Below are positions 54,953-62,652 of a stretch of DNA of 64,000 nt, piece by piece (position 1 is the stretch's first letter; every line of letters starts with the position of its first letter). The notes below the pieces were generated by a model. That model did not search any database. It was given only the letters and a program-made list of their open reading frames with translations, and was not told where the DNA came from. Origin of the DNA: Poriferisodalis sp965116715. Lineage in GTDB: Bacteria; Actinomycetota; Acidimicrobiia; Acidimicrobiales; Poriferisodalaceae. The position numbers and the translations under genes are program-made. Where the stretch lies: the NCBI GenBank assembly GCA_965116715.1, contig OZ220724.1, forward strand, positions 3,100,001 to 3,164,000, in the 5' to 3' direction.

Positions 54953-55320
54953 GTCAACTATCTCTTGGGGATCGCGAGCGGCGCATAGCGTACATGGCGA
55001 TCACAGAGCTTTATGGGAGTTTTTTCGACCGTGTGTCGTGAAGATCAAGCTAGTCGCCAGATTGGGTCTCGCCGGGCTGAGATTCTGCGGGTAACTCGAA
55101 CTCAACTGCTTGGCATCGGCAGCAGTTGTGGCGATGGACCCAGAACGCAGAGGTGGCAGAAGGTGACCGTCCGGGGGCCGCTATTCGAGATTCCCACTTC
55201 GAGAGCGCGCTTATGCGACCGCATCTGCGGTGAGCCACCGCAGAGCGGTGCCTCTCGCGCCGGCAGGTCGAGAGGTTGCTAGATCGGTCATTGTCAGTGA
55301 GTTAGATCGAGGTGACTTCT
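54953..55320. other. 368-bp gap without a convincing gene
   Basis: Lies between the helicase start and the end of the HEPN-like gene, both on the minus strand. Small open frames here lack family features. It holds the presumed helicase promoter, an AT-rich strip near 54960-55020, a 7-bp direct repeat TTCGAGA (55184, 55198) and a hairpin at 55224-55244. Confidence 0.5.
55224..55244 (-). terminator. Hairpin after the HEPN-like gene
   Basis: TCTGCGGT-GAGCC-ACCGCAGA is a perfect 8-bp stem 77 nt beyond the minus-strand stop at 55321, well placed to end that transcript before the helicase gene. Confidence 0.5.
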
Positions 55321-57048
55321 TCAGCCCGATGCGATGTATGGCGTGGGACAGCTTGCGTAACGTTCGAAGCGGTCAAGCGGGCAGATCTTGAACCACGAAT
55401 GAAGTTGTGGAATGGCGGCTTGCGGCTCTGGGTCGATGTGCATGCAGCGGATGACCGTGATCGGCTGGTCACCGTACTCGTCGCGCTCGGCCCGGATTTG
55501 CTGGAAGCTGCTTCGGAGCGCTTGCCAGTGCGATTCACTGAGACGATCAGGCGGCCTTGCGACGTAGGCCAGCCAGTTTGACTCGTCGAGGCCGAACCAG
55601 CGGGTCACCCCGTTGGGATACGCCAAGCACATCAACACCCAGTCCATCGCCGGATCGGGCCTCGCCTTGCGCTCCCGCATGGATTCATTGCCGGGCAGAT
55701 GCCTGTCGATCTCGACTTGGTAGTTCCTGAGGTTCTCGTGGGGCCGCATGGGTCGAAGAGTGCTCGTGAACACGGCATCGAGAAGAGCCGCCTGCGATGC
55801 GTCGACGACATCGGGTGTGAGCGTCATCTCGCACGTCGCTGAGTAACGCTTGATGCGAGCGAGCAGTCCCTCGCGAGTCCAGGCAGCGAACCGCTCGCAC
55901 GCGTCCGTTGCTGCCTGCACTTCAATGACATCCGGTTCATGGCTTCGGTGGAGGACACGATTGCGCAGGTCGAGAACACTGCGAGCGTGAGTCACCGCTG
56001 CTTCGTCACGGCTTGGCGACTGCGATAGCCGGGATCGCAGTTGGCTTAGCAGGTCCGATGCGCTCTTGGTGTTGCCCTTCCTCTGGAACAGGAACTCGGC
56101 GGCGTTCTCGGGCTGCGTGTCGTCTTCCCAGAGCAAGCACTGGAGTAGCGTCCGGATGACTTGCTCGCAGGTGACTCCCAGCAGGATGGCGGCGACTGCA
56201 AGATCGCCTTGCTGGAAGGCGACGCTGGCGTTTCGCCATGTCTCTTGCACTTGGCGGAATGGGCCTTCCAGCACCGGTGTCAGGGCGCAGCCGAGATCTT
56301 CAATAGTCCATCGCGCCGGATTCTCGTCACTGGGCAATGGCATGAACCGGCGCTCGTCGAGCGTCTGCGGCAGCAAGTAGCGGATGTCCTTGCCTGCCGG
56401 CCACTCCGGCGCAGCTTGGTCGGGAGACACCGTTCGTATCGCGTACGGAAGCATCCACGGAAGCCGAGAACGTGTCATCGTCGGCATTGGCTGTCGTGCC
56501 ACGGTGCTGTAAGCCCGCTGCAGGTCCGCAACGAACGCCACAGCCACGTCGAGTCCTTCGCTCACCGCGACCGCGCCGTCGTTCGGCACACGAACTGCGA
56601 CCTCAGCGACCGTGACTGTGACCGTCGGCGGTGTCGCTGAGTCTTCGCATCGATCGTCGACCACTGTTCCCGTTCCATCGTGCATCGTCACGGTGGCTGA
56701 AGACCACGACGACGCGTCGGCATGCGCAGAGTGCGGGAATGCGGTGATTGCGGCCCGGTGGGCGGCGACCTGTCCTATCTCGATGGCGTCACATGGAATC
56801 TGGTGAATGCAGCAGCTGATGCGACAGCCCACAAGCCCCCGTTGATCATCCCAGCCGATGTCCAAGTAGTCGTCTTCGTAGCCCTGCACGTGAATCGGGG
56901 GCCTCCCGCCAGCTCGGACGATCGACTTGTCGTCGATCGACAGCGGTCGTTCGAGCGGCAAGAAGTAGTAGGCGATGGTGAAGGAGTCCGTCTCACTGGA
57001 ATGCGGGGTCGCGTCAGGTCTCTGGTCATGCTTGTAGTCCGCCGTCAT
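55321..57048 (-). CDS. Uncharacterised protein with HEPN-like R-x4-H motif
   Basis: A 575-residue protein that I do not recognise as a whole. Residues ~275-400 are helical and resemble a HEPN domain: AAILLGVTCEQVIRTLLQCLL, and later LDLRNRVLHRSHEP, whose Arg362-x4-His367 matches the RNase motif of HEPN toxins. Upstream is a beta-rich region; downstream a domain with DWVLMCLAYPNGVTRWFGLDE. No signal or membrane segment. ATG start with GAGGAGG nine bases upstream. Its place inside a type I restriction locus favours a defence or abortive-infection role (inference). Confidence 0.75.
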   Translation of the reverse strand: MTADYKHDQRPDATPHSSETDSFTIAYYFLPLERPLSIDDKSIVRAGGRPPIHVQGYEDDYLDIGWDDQRGLVGCRISCCIHQIPCDAIEIGQVAAHRAAITAFPHSAHADASSWSSATVTMHDGTGTVVDDRCEDSATPPTVTVTVAEVAVRVPNDGAVAVSEGLDVAVAFVADLQRAYSTVARQPMPTMTRSRLPWMLPYAIRTVSPDQAAPEWPAGKDIRYLLPQTLDERRFMPLPSDENPARWTIEDLGCALTPVLEGPFRQVQETWRNASVAFQQGDLAVAAILLGVTCEQVIRTLLQCLLWEDDTQPENAAEFLFQRKGNTKSASDLLSQLRSRLSQSPSRDEAAVTHARSVLDLRNRVLHRSHEPDVIEVQAATDACERFAAWTREGLLARIKRYSATCEMTLTPDVVDASQAALLDAVFTSTLRPMRPHENLRNYQVEIDRHLPGNESMRERKARPDPAMDWVLMCLAYPNGVTRWFGLDESNWLAYVARPPDRLSESHWQALRSSFQQIRAERDEYGDQPITVIRCMHIDPEPQAAIPQLHSWFKICPLDRFERYASCPTPYIASG

Positions 57049-57314
57049 GCTCGCGAGCCTCCTCGATTCGCGGAGTCGCCGGGATCATCGTGTCCGCCCG
57101 GCTGTGCGTGTCCAATCTTGCACTTGACTTCACGGCGTCGATAGACGATTTCAACCTGACGGATGGGATACCTGCTGGCTGATGGTCGGGCCTCGGCGCG
57201 TCCCGACGCCGGTCAGTGGTTGCGGTCGTCAACGCACCAACGCAAGATGAACCGTTTGTGTTGGTGGCACCTGGGTCGCCGGCATAGCGCAGGGGCGAAC
57301 AGGACCGGACCCGC

Positions 57315-58277
57315 ATGCCACAAATGGACTTCGAGCGCGACATCGCCGACGAGATCGTCCGCTACCTCGACGAGCACTCGATCAGCTTTGATCGCAGTAG
57401 GTCGGAAGATCCGGAGTTTCTCGCGGAGCGGTACTTCCGGGCCAGGGCGACGATGATCAGCCAGCGTCCTCGCTCGGTGCACTGGTCGGCTGAACTGAGA
57501 GCGAGGTTGACCACGCTTGAGGAGCGCTACCGCCGCCCGCTCACTGAGATCGAACGACGATTCGCTACCGGCGGCGATCTCGCGGAATTCCTGAGTAACC
57601 GAGCGCTCGACTCCGAGAAGTCTGACGGCATGCTGAACGACTTCGGACTTCACCACCTGCATCTGAGCCACAAGGCGAACCCAGCCGACGAATATGTGGA
57701 GCGGTCGGACTGGCTCTTGTTTGCAGGCGTCGGTGCCGATGACGTCTTGTTCGTAGATGTGCGACGACATCCTCAGCTGGGCGACGCCGGTGATTTCGGA
57801 TGGTCCGATCCGGAGCTTCTCGACATCATCCACCGCAACTGGCCCGACTTCTTGCGGTCGCACCAGCTGCAAGGTGTCAGCGGAGATGCCCTTTCTGATC
57901 GTGAGAGGAAGGAGCTGCGCCGCAAGAACATGAACGTGGTCACCCGAGTAGGCGACATGGCGATCGCTCCACCGGGAGGGGGCACGACGGCAAGCGGGGC
58001 GAACCTGAAGCATGTGTGGAAGGCGATGCGGCTCTGTCGGCTAGCTCAGCACACTCAGGAGCTGATCGAGGCGAACTGGGCCGAGTGTCGACACGACTTG
58101 CGTGGAGCAGGACTGGAAGTCGAGGACGATGCGGAGTTCCGGCTGGTGCGCCTGGACGAGGAAGACCTGACGCCCGAGGTTCTCGGTGTCCTCACCAGCG
58201 AGCTCGGCAGAAGCGGGTGGATGGTCCTGCATGTCGCCAGCGGAAAACACATCGACTGGAACTTCGAATCACAATGA
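57315..58277 (+). CDS. Conserved uncharacterised protein
   Basis: A 320-residue soluble protein. The block LNDFGLHHLHLSHK (residues ~107-120), then RSDWLLFAGVGADDVLFVDV, then LLDIIHRNWPDFLRSHQLQGV, and a GGGTTASGANLKHVW segment near residue 222, read like a widespread family I have met near restriction and toxin loci but whose function is unknown to me. The conserved H-H-x-H cluster and acidic residues could form a metal site. No clear ribosome site before the ATG. It is divergent from the HEPN-like gene. Confidence 0.7.
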   Translation: MPQMDFERDIADEIVRYLDEHSISFDRSRSEDPEFLAERYFRARATMISQRPRSVHWSAELRARLTTLEERYRRPLTEIERRFATGGDLAEFLSNRALDSEKSDGMLNDFGLHHLHLSHKANPADEYVERSDWLLFAGVGADDVLFVDVRRHPQLGDAGDFGWSDPELLDIIHRNWPDFLRSHQLQGVSGDALSDRERKELRRKNMNVVTRVGDMAIAPPGGGTTASGANLKHVWKAMRLCRLAQHTQELIEANWAECRHDLRGAGLEVEDDAEFRLVRLDEEDLTPEVLGVLTSELGRSGWMVLHVASGKHIDWNFESQ

Positions 58278-58313
58278 GGCCTGTGCGGCTGTGTTGGCGT
58301 TAGCTCCGGTAAG

Positions 58314-58340
58314 AGCCGTCTGCCGACGGTCTTGACGGCT
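58314..58340. terminator. Hairpin between converging genes
   Basis: AGCCGTC (58314-58320) pairs with GACGGCT (58334-58340); an alternative inner stem CCGTC-TGCC-GACGG exists. It overlaps the minus-strand stop at 58339. Confidence 0.45.
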
Positions 58341-58737
58341 ATGGGAACCGATAGCGGCAGGCCGTCATGTGTTCGACGTACCAGTCCGACTCGAAGCAGT
58401 CCTCGCCGTCAACCTCGACGCTGGTATCCCACGGCGGCGGAAGTGTCGTCGCGTCCATGCAGTAAGCCGCGACTGAGCGATGACCTTCATCTTCGTGGGC
58501 CAAGATGAGCAACACCTCAGCATTGGTGTCCGGAGGGATAGTGCCGACGAGCGCCTCTGTGTCCTCGGACTTGCGGAATGTGAACCGGAGCGATGTAGTT
58601 CGGCGACCGGATTGAGACGTCGGACCTCCCGACTCTGGTTTCGGTAGCGTCGTCCTTGACCTGCTCAGCCCGAATCTCAGGATGTGTTCGCTCCAGTCGG
58701 TGCCGTCGATGGACACCGCGAAGTAGCGGTCGTTCAT
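58339..58737 (-). CDS. Hypothetical protein (downstream member of a two-gene unit)
   Basis: A 132-residue protein with no recognised domain. The middle reads TTSLRFTFRKSEDTEALVGTIPPDTNAEVLLILAHEDEG and the end is aromatic and acidic (FESDWYVEHMTACRYRFP). Looks like a small beta-rich soluble protein. Its ATG overlaps the stop of the next gene upstream (ATGA), so both are coexpressed. It has no similarity to known antitoxins that I can see. Confidence 0.6.
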   Translation of the reverse strand: MNDRYFAVSIDGTDWSEHILRFGLSRSRTTLPKPESGGPTSQSGRRTTSLRFTFRKSEDTEALVGTIPPDTNAEVLLILAHEDEGHRSVAAYCMDATTLPPPWDTSVEVDGEDCFESDWYVEHMTACRYRFP

Positions 58738-59069
58738 GCTGCAGAAACGGCCAGTTCGACAGTCACCACGTCATCGGCGTCGAACGAGAGTTGCCGTGGA
58801 GTCTCGGGCTCCTCGATCGAGTCGATGTCGATGATCTGGTGGTCCGGGTTGGAGCTTGAATACTCGACGACGAAGTGTCCTTCGCCGAAGTGCACGGCGA
58901 TCTTGCCCGCGTCGCCTGTGTCGACTGCGTCCACCATGAGAGCGGTGAAGCCTTGCCCCGACGAAGCGGGAACCTCGATTCGCACGACGTCGCCGACGCG
59001 GAGCTCACGCGCGGGTATCTCATGGGTCGGGGTCTTGCCGAAGAGTCGGTACAGCTCGTCGTCGGTCAC
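58734..59069 (-). CDS. Hypothetical protein (upstream member of a two-gene unit)
   Basis: A 111-residue acidic protein: ELYRLFGKTPTHEIPARELRVGDVVRIEV suggests an SH3-like or small beta-barrel domain (RVGDVV pattern), then an acidic half IDIDSIEEPETPRQLSFDADD. GTG 59069 is chosen because a TACGCT box ends six bases upstream, and the longer frame to 59165 is arginine-rich and unlike protein. Translation is coupled to the downstream gene. Function unknown. Confidence 0.6.
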   Translation of the reverse strand: MTDDELYRLFGKTPTHEIPARELRVGDVVRIEVPASSGQGFTALMVDAVDTGDAGKIAVHFGEGHFVVEYSSSNPDHQIIDIDSIEEPETPRQLSFDADDVVTVELAVSAA

Positions 59070-59075
59070 GTTTCC

Positions 59076-59081
59076 AGCGTA
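59076..59081 (-). promoter_or_regulatory. -10 box of a leaderless-type promoter
   Basis: TACGCT (minus strand) ends 6 nt before the GTG at 59069. Confidence 0.45.
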
Positions 59082-59197
59082 GACCTCAGTGCTTTGCGAA
59101 ATGAAGTCGATTTCGCCAACCGACTCGCGTCGCCGCCGCGCTTGGCAGCACACCACGCGGTTCACCCGTGCATCCGCCGCCGCCGGGCCTCACGGCG

Positions 59198-59203
59198 TAG
59201 CGT
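59198..59203 (+). promoter_or_regulatory. -10 box of a leaderless-type promoter for hsdM
   Basis: TAGCGT ends 6 nt before the hsdM GTG at 59210, giving hsdM its own promoter separate from hsdRS. Confidence 0.5.
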
Positions 59204-59209
59204 GAGCGG

Positions 59210-60649
59210 GTGGCCGCGCAGGATCCGAAGGCGTTGGTGCAGAGGCTGTGGGACTTCTGCGATGTGTTGCGCGACGACGGACTGTCGTACGGCGATTATC
59301 TGGAGCAGCTCACGTACTTGCTGTTTCTGAAGATGGCTGACGAGCAGTACGTGATGCTCGGCGGCGAGCGCATCGTGCCGGTCGAGCATGATTGGCAGTC
59401 GCTGCTGAGCCGTTCGGGATCAGATCTCGAAGCGCACTACAGCGAGTGCTTGTCGGCGTTGGGCAGCAGCGAGGACATGCTCGGTGTGGTCTTCGGTAAG
59501 GCCCGCAACCGCATCCAGACGCCCGCCAAGCTGGAGCAGCTCGTCAAGGAGTTCATCGATCAGCATGAGTGGATGAGCTACGACGCCGATCTCAAGGGCG
59601 ATGCGTACGAGGGCCTGATCGAGAAGACTGCCCAGGAGGGCGCCAGGGGAGCGGGCCAGTACTTCACGCCGCGGGCGCTCATCAACGCCATCGTCGATGT
59701 GATGGCGCCCGAGCCCGGCCACCGCATCTGCGACCCTGCGTGCGGCACGGGCGGGTTCTTCTTAGGTGCGTACCGGTCGATTGTGGAGCGGTTCCCGCAC
59801 TTGGAGCCTGACCAGGTCGCCCATCTGCGCTCGGGTGCGTTCACCGGTTGGGAGATCGCTGACCTGCCTGCCCGCCTGTGCGCGATGAACATGCTGCTGC
59901 ACGGCATCGAGAGCCCCGAGTCCGACTCGCCGATCGTCGTGGACGACGCTCTGCGGGATGCGCCCGGCAAGCCCTTCGACATGGTGCTGACGAACCCGCC
60001 GTTCGGCCGGTCGTCTTCGGACAGCTATGAGCGGGAGGACTTCTGGGCGACTACCCGCAACAAGCAGCTCAACTTCGTCCAGCACGTGGTGAGCCTGCTG
60101 AAGATCGGCGGGGACGCTGCAGTGGTGGTGCCCGACAACGTGCTGTTCGAGGCGGGCGCCGGCGAGACGATCCGCCGCCGGCTGCTGCACGACTGCGAAG
60201 TCCACACCCTGCTGCGACTGCCCACGGGGATCTTCTACGCCCAGGGCGTGAAGGCCAACGTGCTGTTCTTCCGACGCCGCGAAGGTGCCGAGGACCCGTG
60301 GACTCGAGAGCTGTGGGTGTACGACCTGCGCACCAACAAACACTTCACCCTCAAGCAGAACCCGCTCACCAGAACCGATCTTGACGACTTCGTCGCCTGC
60401 TACCGAGCCGATGCCCGCCACAAACGCAAGGAATCCGAGCGGTTCAAGCCCTACACCTACGACGAGCTGATCGCCCGTGACAAAGTCAGCCTCGACCTGT
60501 TCTGGCTGCGAGACGAGAGCCTCGAGGACGCCGACAACCTGCCGCCTCCAGACGTGCTCGCAGCCGAGATCGCAGAAGACCTCGAAGCCGCCCTCGCCGA
60601 GATCCAAACCCTCGCCGAGAGCCTGGCCAGCACGGCCGAATCCGAGTGA
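59210..60649 (+). CDS. hsdM: Type I restriction modification methyltransferase (HsdM)
   Basis: N6-adenine methyltransferase subunit (479 aa). The N-terminal helical domain (YLEQLTYLLFLKMADEQ) is the HsdM_N fold; GAGQYFTPRALINAIVDVM leads into SAM motif DPACGTGGFFLGAY, and the catalytic NPPF is at residues 262-265. C-terminal helices (FKPYTYDELIARDKVSLDLFWL) match the HsdM tail. With HsdS it modifies self DNA and with HsdR restricts. GTG start with its own -10 box; separated from hsdS by six other genes' worth of sequence. Confidence 0.95.
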   Translation: MAAQDPKALVQRLWDFCDVLRDDGLSYGDYLEQLTYLLFLKMADEQYVMLGGERIVPVEHDWQSLLSRSGSDLEAHYSECLSALGSSEDMLGVVFGKARNRIQTPAKLEQLVKEFIDQHEWMSYDADLKGDAYEGLIEKTAQEGARGAGQYFTPRALINAIVDVMAPEPGHRICDPACGTGGFFLGAYRSIVERFPHLEPDQVAHLRSGAFTGWEIADLPARLCAMNMLLHGIESPESDSPIVVDDALRDAPGKPFDMVLTNPPFGRSSSDSYEREDFWATTRNKQLNFVQHVVSLLKIGGDAAVVVPDNVLFEAGAGETIRRRLLHDCEVHTLLRLPTGIFYAQGVKANVLFFRRREGAEDPWTRELWVYDLRTNKHFTLKQNPLTRTDLDDFVACYRADARHKRKESERFKPYTYDELIARDKVSLDLFWLRDESLEDADNLPPPDVLAAEIAEDLEAALAEIQTLAESLASTAESE

Positions 60650-60665
60650 CTCGCCGCGGCGAGTC
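60648..60665. terminator. 18-bp perfect palindrome at the hsdM stop
   Basis: GACTCGCCGCGGCGAGTC begins within the hsdM TGA and folds as a 7-bp stem with a CGCG loop. It lies between converging genes and is most simply a bidirectional terminator; a protein-binding site is possible. Confidence 0.5.
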
Positions 60666-60727
60666 GTCGCTGGCCTAGATCGAGAACCAGTTGGCGTTAT
60701 GTGGTTGGCCCAGTCGCGGACGGAGAG

Positions 60728-61141
60728 CTAGCCGGTTCGAATTGCTCGAACCACGAGACTGCCGTCGGCGTCAGCTTGCTCGTTGAGATTGCGCTGTACC
60801 GACCGAGTTGCGAGCTCGGCTCGAACGGCCCGTAACTGTATGTCGATTTCGGATTGAGTCTCGATTCCGCGGCCGGTCTCCGTGATTGCCCAAACGCCGC
60901 GGCTGGAATTTTCGACGGCACCCATCTTCTTGAGATCAGTCAGAGCCCAACTGATCCGATCAGCCGCAATGAGATCGCCACTGGCTGGGTAGCGAGCCTC
61001 AAGCTGTGCATCGGTGAGGCCTTCGCGTATTGCCACAGCAGATATGACCTCGTGTCGTCGCGCTGAGCCCCCGAGTTCCCTCAGAGCCTCGAGAGCAGGA
61101 AATATGAAGTCGATGGCTCGCGGCAGCTCCGATTGGCTCAT
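60728..61141 (-). CDS. Stand-alone Mrr N-terminal (winged-helix) type protein
   Basis: A 137-residue protein matching the N-terminal DNA-binding domain of Mrr restriction proteins: PALEALRELGGSARRHEVISAVA, LEARYPASGDLIAADRISWALTDLKKMGAVENSSRGVWAITETGR is the family's strand-and-wing pattern (LxSG...NRI.WA...L...G). The C-terminal nuclease domain is absent; the frame ends after a short helical tail. It is either a remnant or an independent regulator. Convergent with hsdM. Confidence 0.7.
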   Translation of the reverse strand: MSQSELPRAIDFIFPALEALRELGGSARRHEVISAVAIREGLTDAQLEARYPASGDLIAADRISWALTDLKKMGAVENSSRGVWAITETGRGIETQSEIDIQLRAVRAELATRSVQRNLNEQADADGSLVVRAIRTG

Positions 61142-61175
61142 GGTGTGAAGCTATCCCCGCCCGTGAACATGCTCC

Positions 61176-61622
61176 TCAAGCGCCCCTGGCGACCGGCAGG
61201 GTGGCGGGCACGACGGCAAGCCGCTCGGCGAGTGCGCCGGCGTGGAGGCGGCGATCCCACACTGCGACCACGAGGTCAGCCGAGTCGAGTGCCAGAGCGC
61301 TTGCGAGATGGACGGCATCGGCACCGCGCAACCTGTGACGTCGGGCGAGCCTGCAGGCAGTCTGTTCGACCTGCGCGTTGAGTTCGACTGGGCGGACGCC
61401 GGCCCAAAGCCGCTGCCAGTGGTGCTCGCACTCGGCCACGTCTTCGGGACTGAGGTCGCCGCGTCGTCCTGCGGCAGCGAGCGCAGCGCAGACTTCGGGA
61501 TGAGCGAGCCTGCTGGCGAAGGCGGCGTCACATCCATCCCAGATCGCCGCTGCAACATCGCTTCCTGCTTCGTCGACGATCAGTTTCACCAGCGCGCTGG
61601 CATCGAAGTAGGCAATGGCCAC
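61176..61622 (-). CDS. VapC-type PIN domain toxin
   Basis: A 148-residue PIN ribonuclease. The acidic active-site residues are all visible: Asp7 in AYFDASALVKL, Glu43 in HPEVCAAL, Asp102 in GADAVHLASAL and Asp123 in VAVWDRRL. VapC toxins cleave tRNA or rRNA. GTG start three bases after the antitoxin stop, so it is cotranscribed from the palindrome-bearing promoter upstream of the antitoxin. Confidence 0.93.
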   Translation of the reverse strand: MAIAYFDASALVKLIVDEAGSDVAAAIWDGCDAAFASRLAHPEVCAALAAAGRRGDLSPEDVAECEHHWQRLWAGVRPVELNAQVEQTACRLARRHRLRGADAVHLASALALDSADLVVAVWDRRLHAGALAERLAVVPATLPVARGA

Positions 61623-61625
61623 CGT

Positions 61626-61889
61626 TCAGCGCCGTTGGTCGCTCACCAACTCGGACAAAGACGAACGGGGTCGCGGAAGCTGCTGGTCGGAGGCCTGGGG
61701 TCGATCGCTGCTCTCAGGAGCTGAAATCACACCCTGCGCTGTCAATCGCTCGATCAACGGCGCGGAGTCGATGCCTGAGAGCCTGGCTACAGGGACCCCA
61801 CGTTCAGTGATGACCACTTCCTTGCCGGCTCGGGCGCAGTCCAACCAGTGACGCAGCTGTGCTCGGAATTCCGTTGCCGCGACGATCAT
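61626..61889 (-). CDS. Phd/YefM-type antitoxin partnered with VapC
   Basis: An 87-residue antitoxin: MIVAATEFRAQLRHWLDCARAGKEVVITERGVPVARLSGI is the Phd/YefM DNA-binding fold, and the proline/serine-rich tail would bind VapC. The ATG at 61889 is supported by TACCGT six bases upstream; an open frame to 61946 adds sequence inside the operator. Toxin gene follows by three bases. Autorepression through the adjacent 10-bp inverted repeat is expected. Confidence 0.88.
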   Translation of the reverse strand: MIVAATEFRAQLRHWLDCARAGKEVVITERGVPVARLSGIDSAPLIERLTAQGVISAPESSDRPQASDQQLPRPRSSLSELVSDQRR

Positions 61890-61895
61890 GTTTGA

Positions 61896-61901
61896 ACGGT
61901 A
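61896..61901 (-). promoter_or_regulatory. -10 box of a leaderless-type promoter (vapBC)
   Basis: TACCGT (minus strand) ends 6 nt before the antitoxin ATG at 61889. Confidence 0.5.
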
Positions 61902-61915
61902 GCAGCCGGATCGAA

Positions 61916-61946
61916 ATGTACAAAAGAAATTTTCTATTTTGTACAT
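61916..61946. promoter_or_regulatory. Operator of the vapBC module (10-bp perfect inverted repeat)
   Basis: ATGTACAAAA (61916-61925) and TTTTGTACAT (61937-61946) are perfect complements separated by 11 A/T-rich bases, about one helical turn. Lying just upstream of the -10 box, it is a strong candidate for antitoxin binding. Confidence 0.75.
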
Positions 61947-62010
61947 AAACGGCCACCATGAGCGTCAACGAGTCATCCGATGGCTGCACCACGCGTGATG
62001 CAATGGGGTC

Positions 62011-62247
62011 ATGGACAAGGTGTCCATCCGGCAGCTCCGTAGGCACGGGGGCGATGTCTTGGCCCGTGTGCAGGCGGGCGAACGGCTCGCCGTGACACGG
62101 TCTGGCCGGCCGGTGGCGGAACTGCGTCCCCTTCCTCGCCGGGCGCTCGATGCCTCGACATTGCTCGAGCGCTGGCGGCTCCTCCCGACCGTCGATCCCG
62201 TGCGGCTGCGGACCGATATTGATGACGTGATGGACCCGTCACTGTGA
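62011..62247 (+). CDS. Phd-type antitoxin, apparently orphan
   Basis: A 78-residue protein: MDKVSIRQLRRHGGDVLARVQAGERLAVTRSGRPVAELRPL is the Phd/VapB fold; the tail WRLLPTVDPVRLRTDIDDVMDPSL resembles tails that bind PIN toxins. No PIN, Doc or RelE gene follows; 81 bases later comes the end of a MazF gene on the other strand. No -10 box or ribosome site is evident. Orphan antitoxin or remnant. Confidence 0.75.
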   Translation: MDKVSIRQLRRHGGDVLARVQAGERLAVTRSGRPVAELRPLPRRALDASTLLERWRLLPTVDPVRLRTDIDDVMDPSL

Positions 62248-62328
62248 TCGCTCACCATCGCGCGGCGCGCTCAGGCGGTCGGCCGTCAGAGATGCGTCGA
62301 GTCCGCCGGATTCTGGGGCATGGGCACG

Positions 62329-62652
62329 TCAGTAGACGATGTCGAGTGCGTAGCGGAGTGCTTGGTCGAGCTGCACCCGCTTGAACGTGTTGAGGCGGCC
62401 AACCGGCTCTGCGTCGAGGGCTCCGATCGGCACGCTCAAGATGTTGTCGCAGTTGATGACGCAGACCTCAGGCAGACCCTCATCGATGCCGACTTCGATC
62501 TCCGAGCGGATTCCTCGCATCGTGCGCGTGACTTGTGCACATGAGACTGCCGTGAGGACTCGGGTCGCAGAGTCCCTTGTGAGAACGCAGACGGGCCGTC
62601 GGCCAGCGGGTTCCCCGAGTTCGGCCCAATAGATCTCGTTACGCGCTACCAC
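62329..62652 (-). CDS. MazF/PemK-type endoribonuclease toxin
   Basis: A 107-residue toxin of the MazF/PemK family, an mRNA-cleaving SH3-like beta barrel: ARNEIYWAELGEPAGRRPVCVLTRDSA is the N-terminal core and CVINCDNILSVPIGALDAEPVGRL the conserved second half (normally x-C-D-N/Q-...). GTG start overlaps the antitoxin stop by seven bases. Partner antitoxin lies upstream. Confidence 0.9.
   Translation of the reverse strand: MVARNEIYWAELGEPAGRRPVCVLTRDSATRVLTAVSCAQVTRTMRGIRSEIEVGIDEGLPEVCVINCDNILSVPIGALDAEPVGRLNTFKRVQLDQALRYALDIVY

Noticed and set aside
48071..55243. GTGAGCCACCGCAG occurs at 48071-48084 and 55230-55243, bracketing hsdRS and the helicase like element ends
   Set aside because: A 14-base match is expected several times by chance in 64 kb of GC-rich DNA; no target duplication or recombinase is present.
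55013..55282. 89-codon open frame in the gap upstream of the helicase gene
   Set aside because: Serine/arginine/cysteine-rich, no start signals, and it covers a hairpin; reads as chance.
62248..62328. Possible PIN toxin remnant following the orphan Phd-type antitoxin
   Set aside because: The frame starting GTGATCGCTCAC shows none of the PIN acidic motifs.
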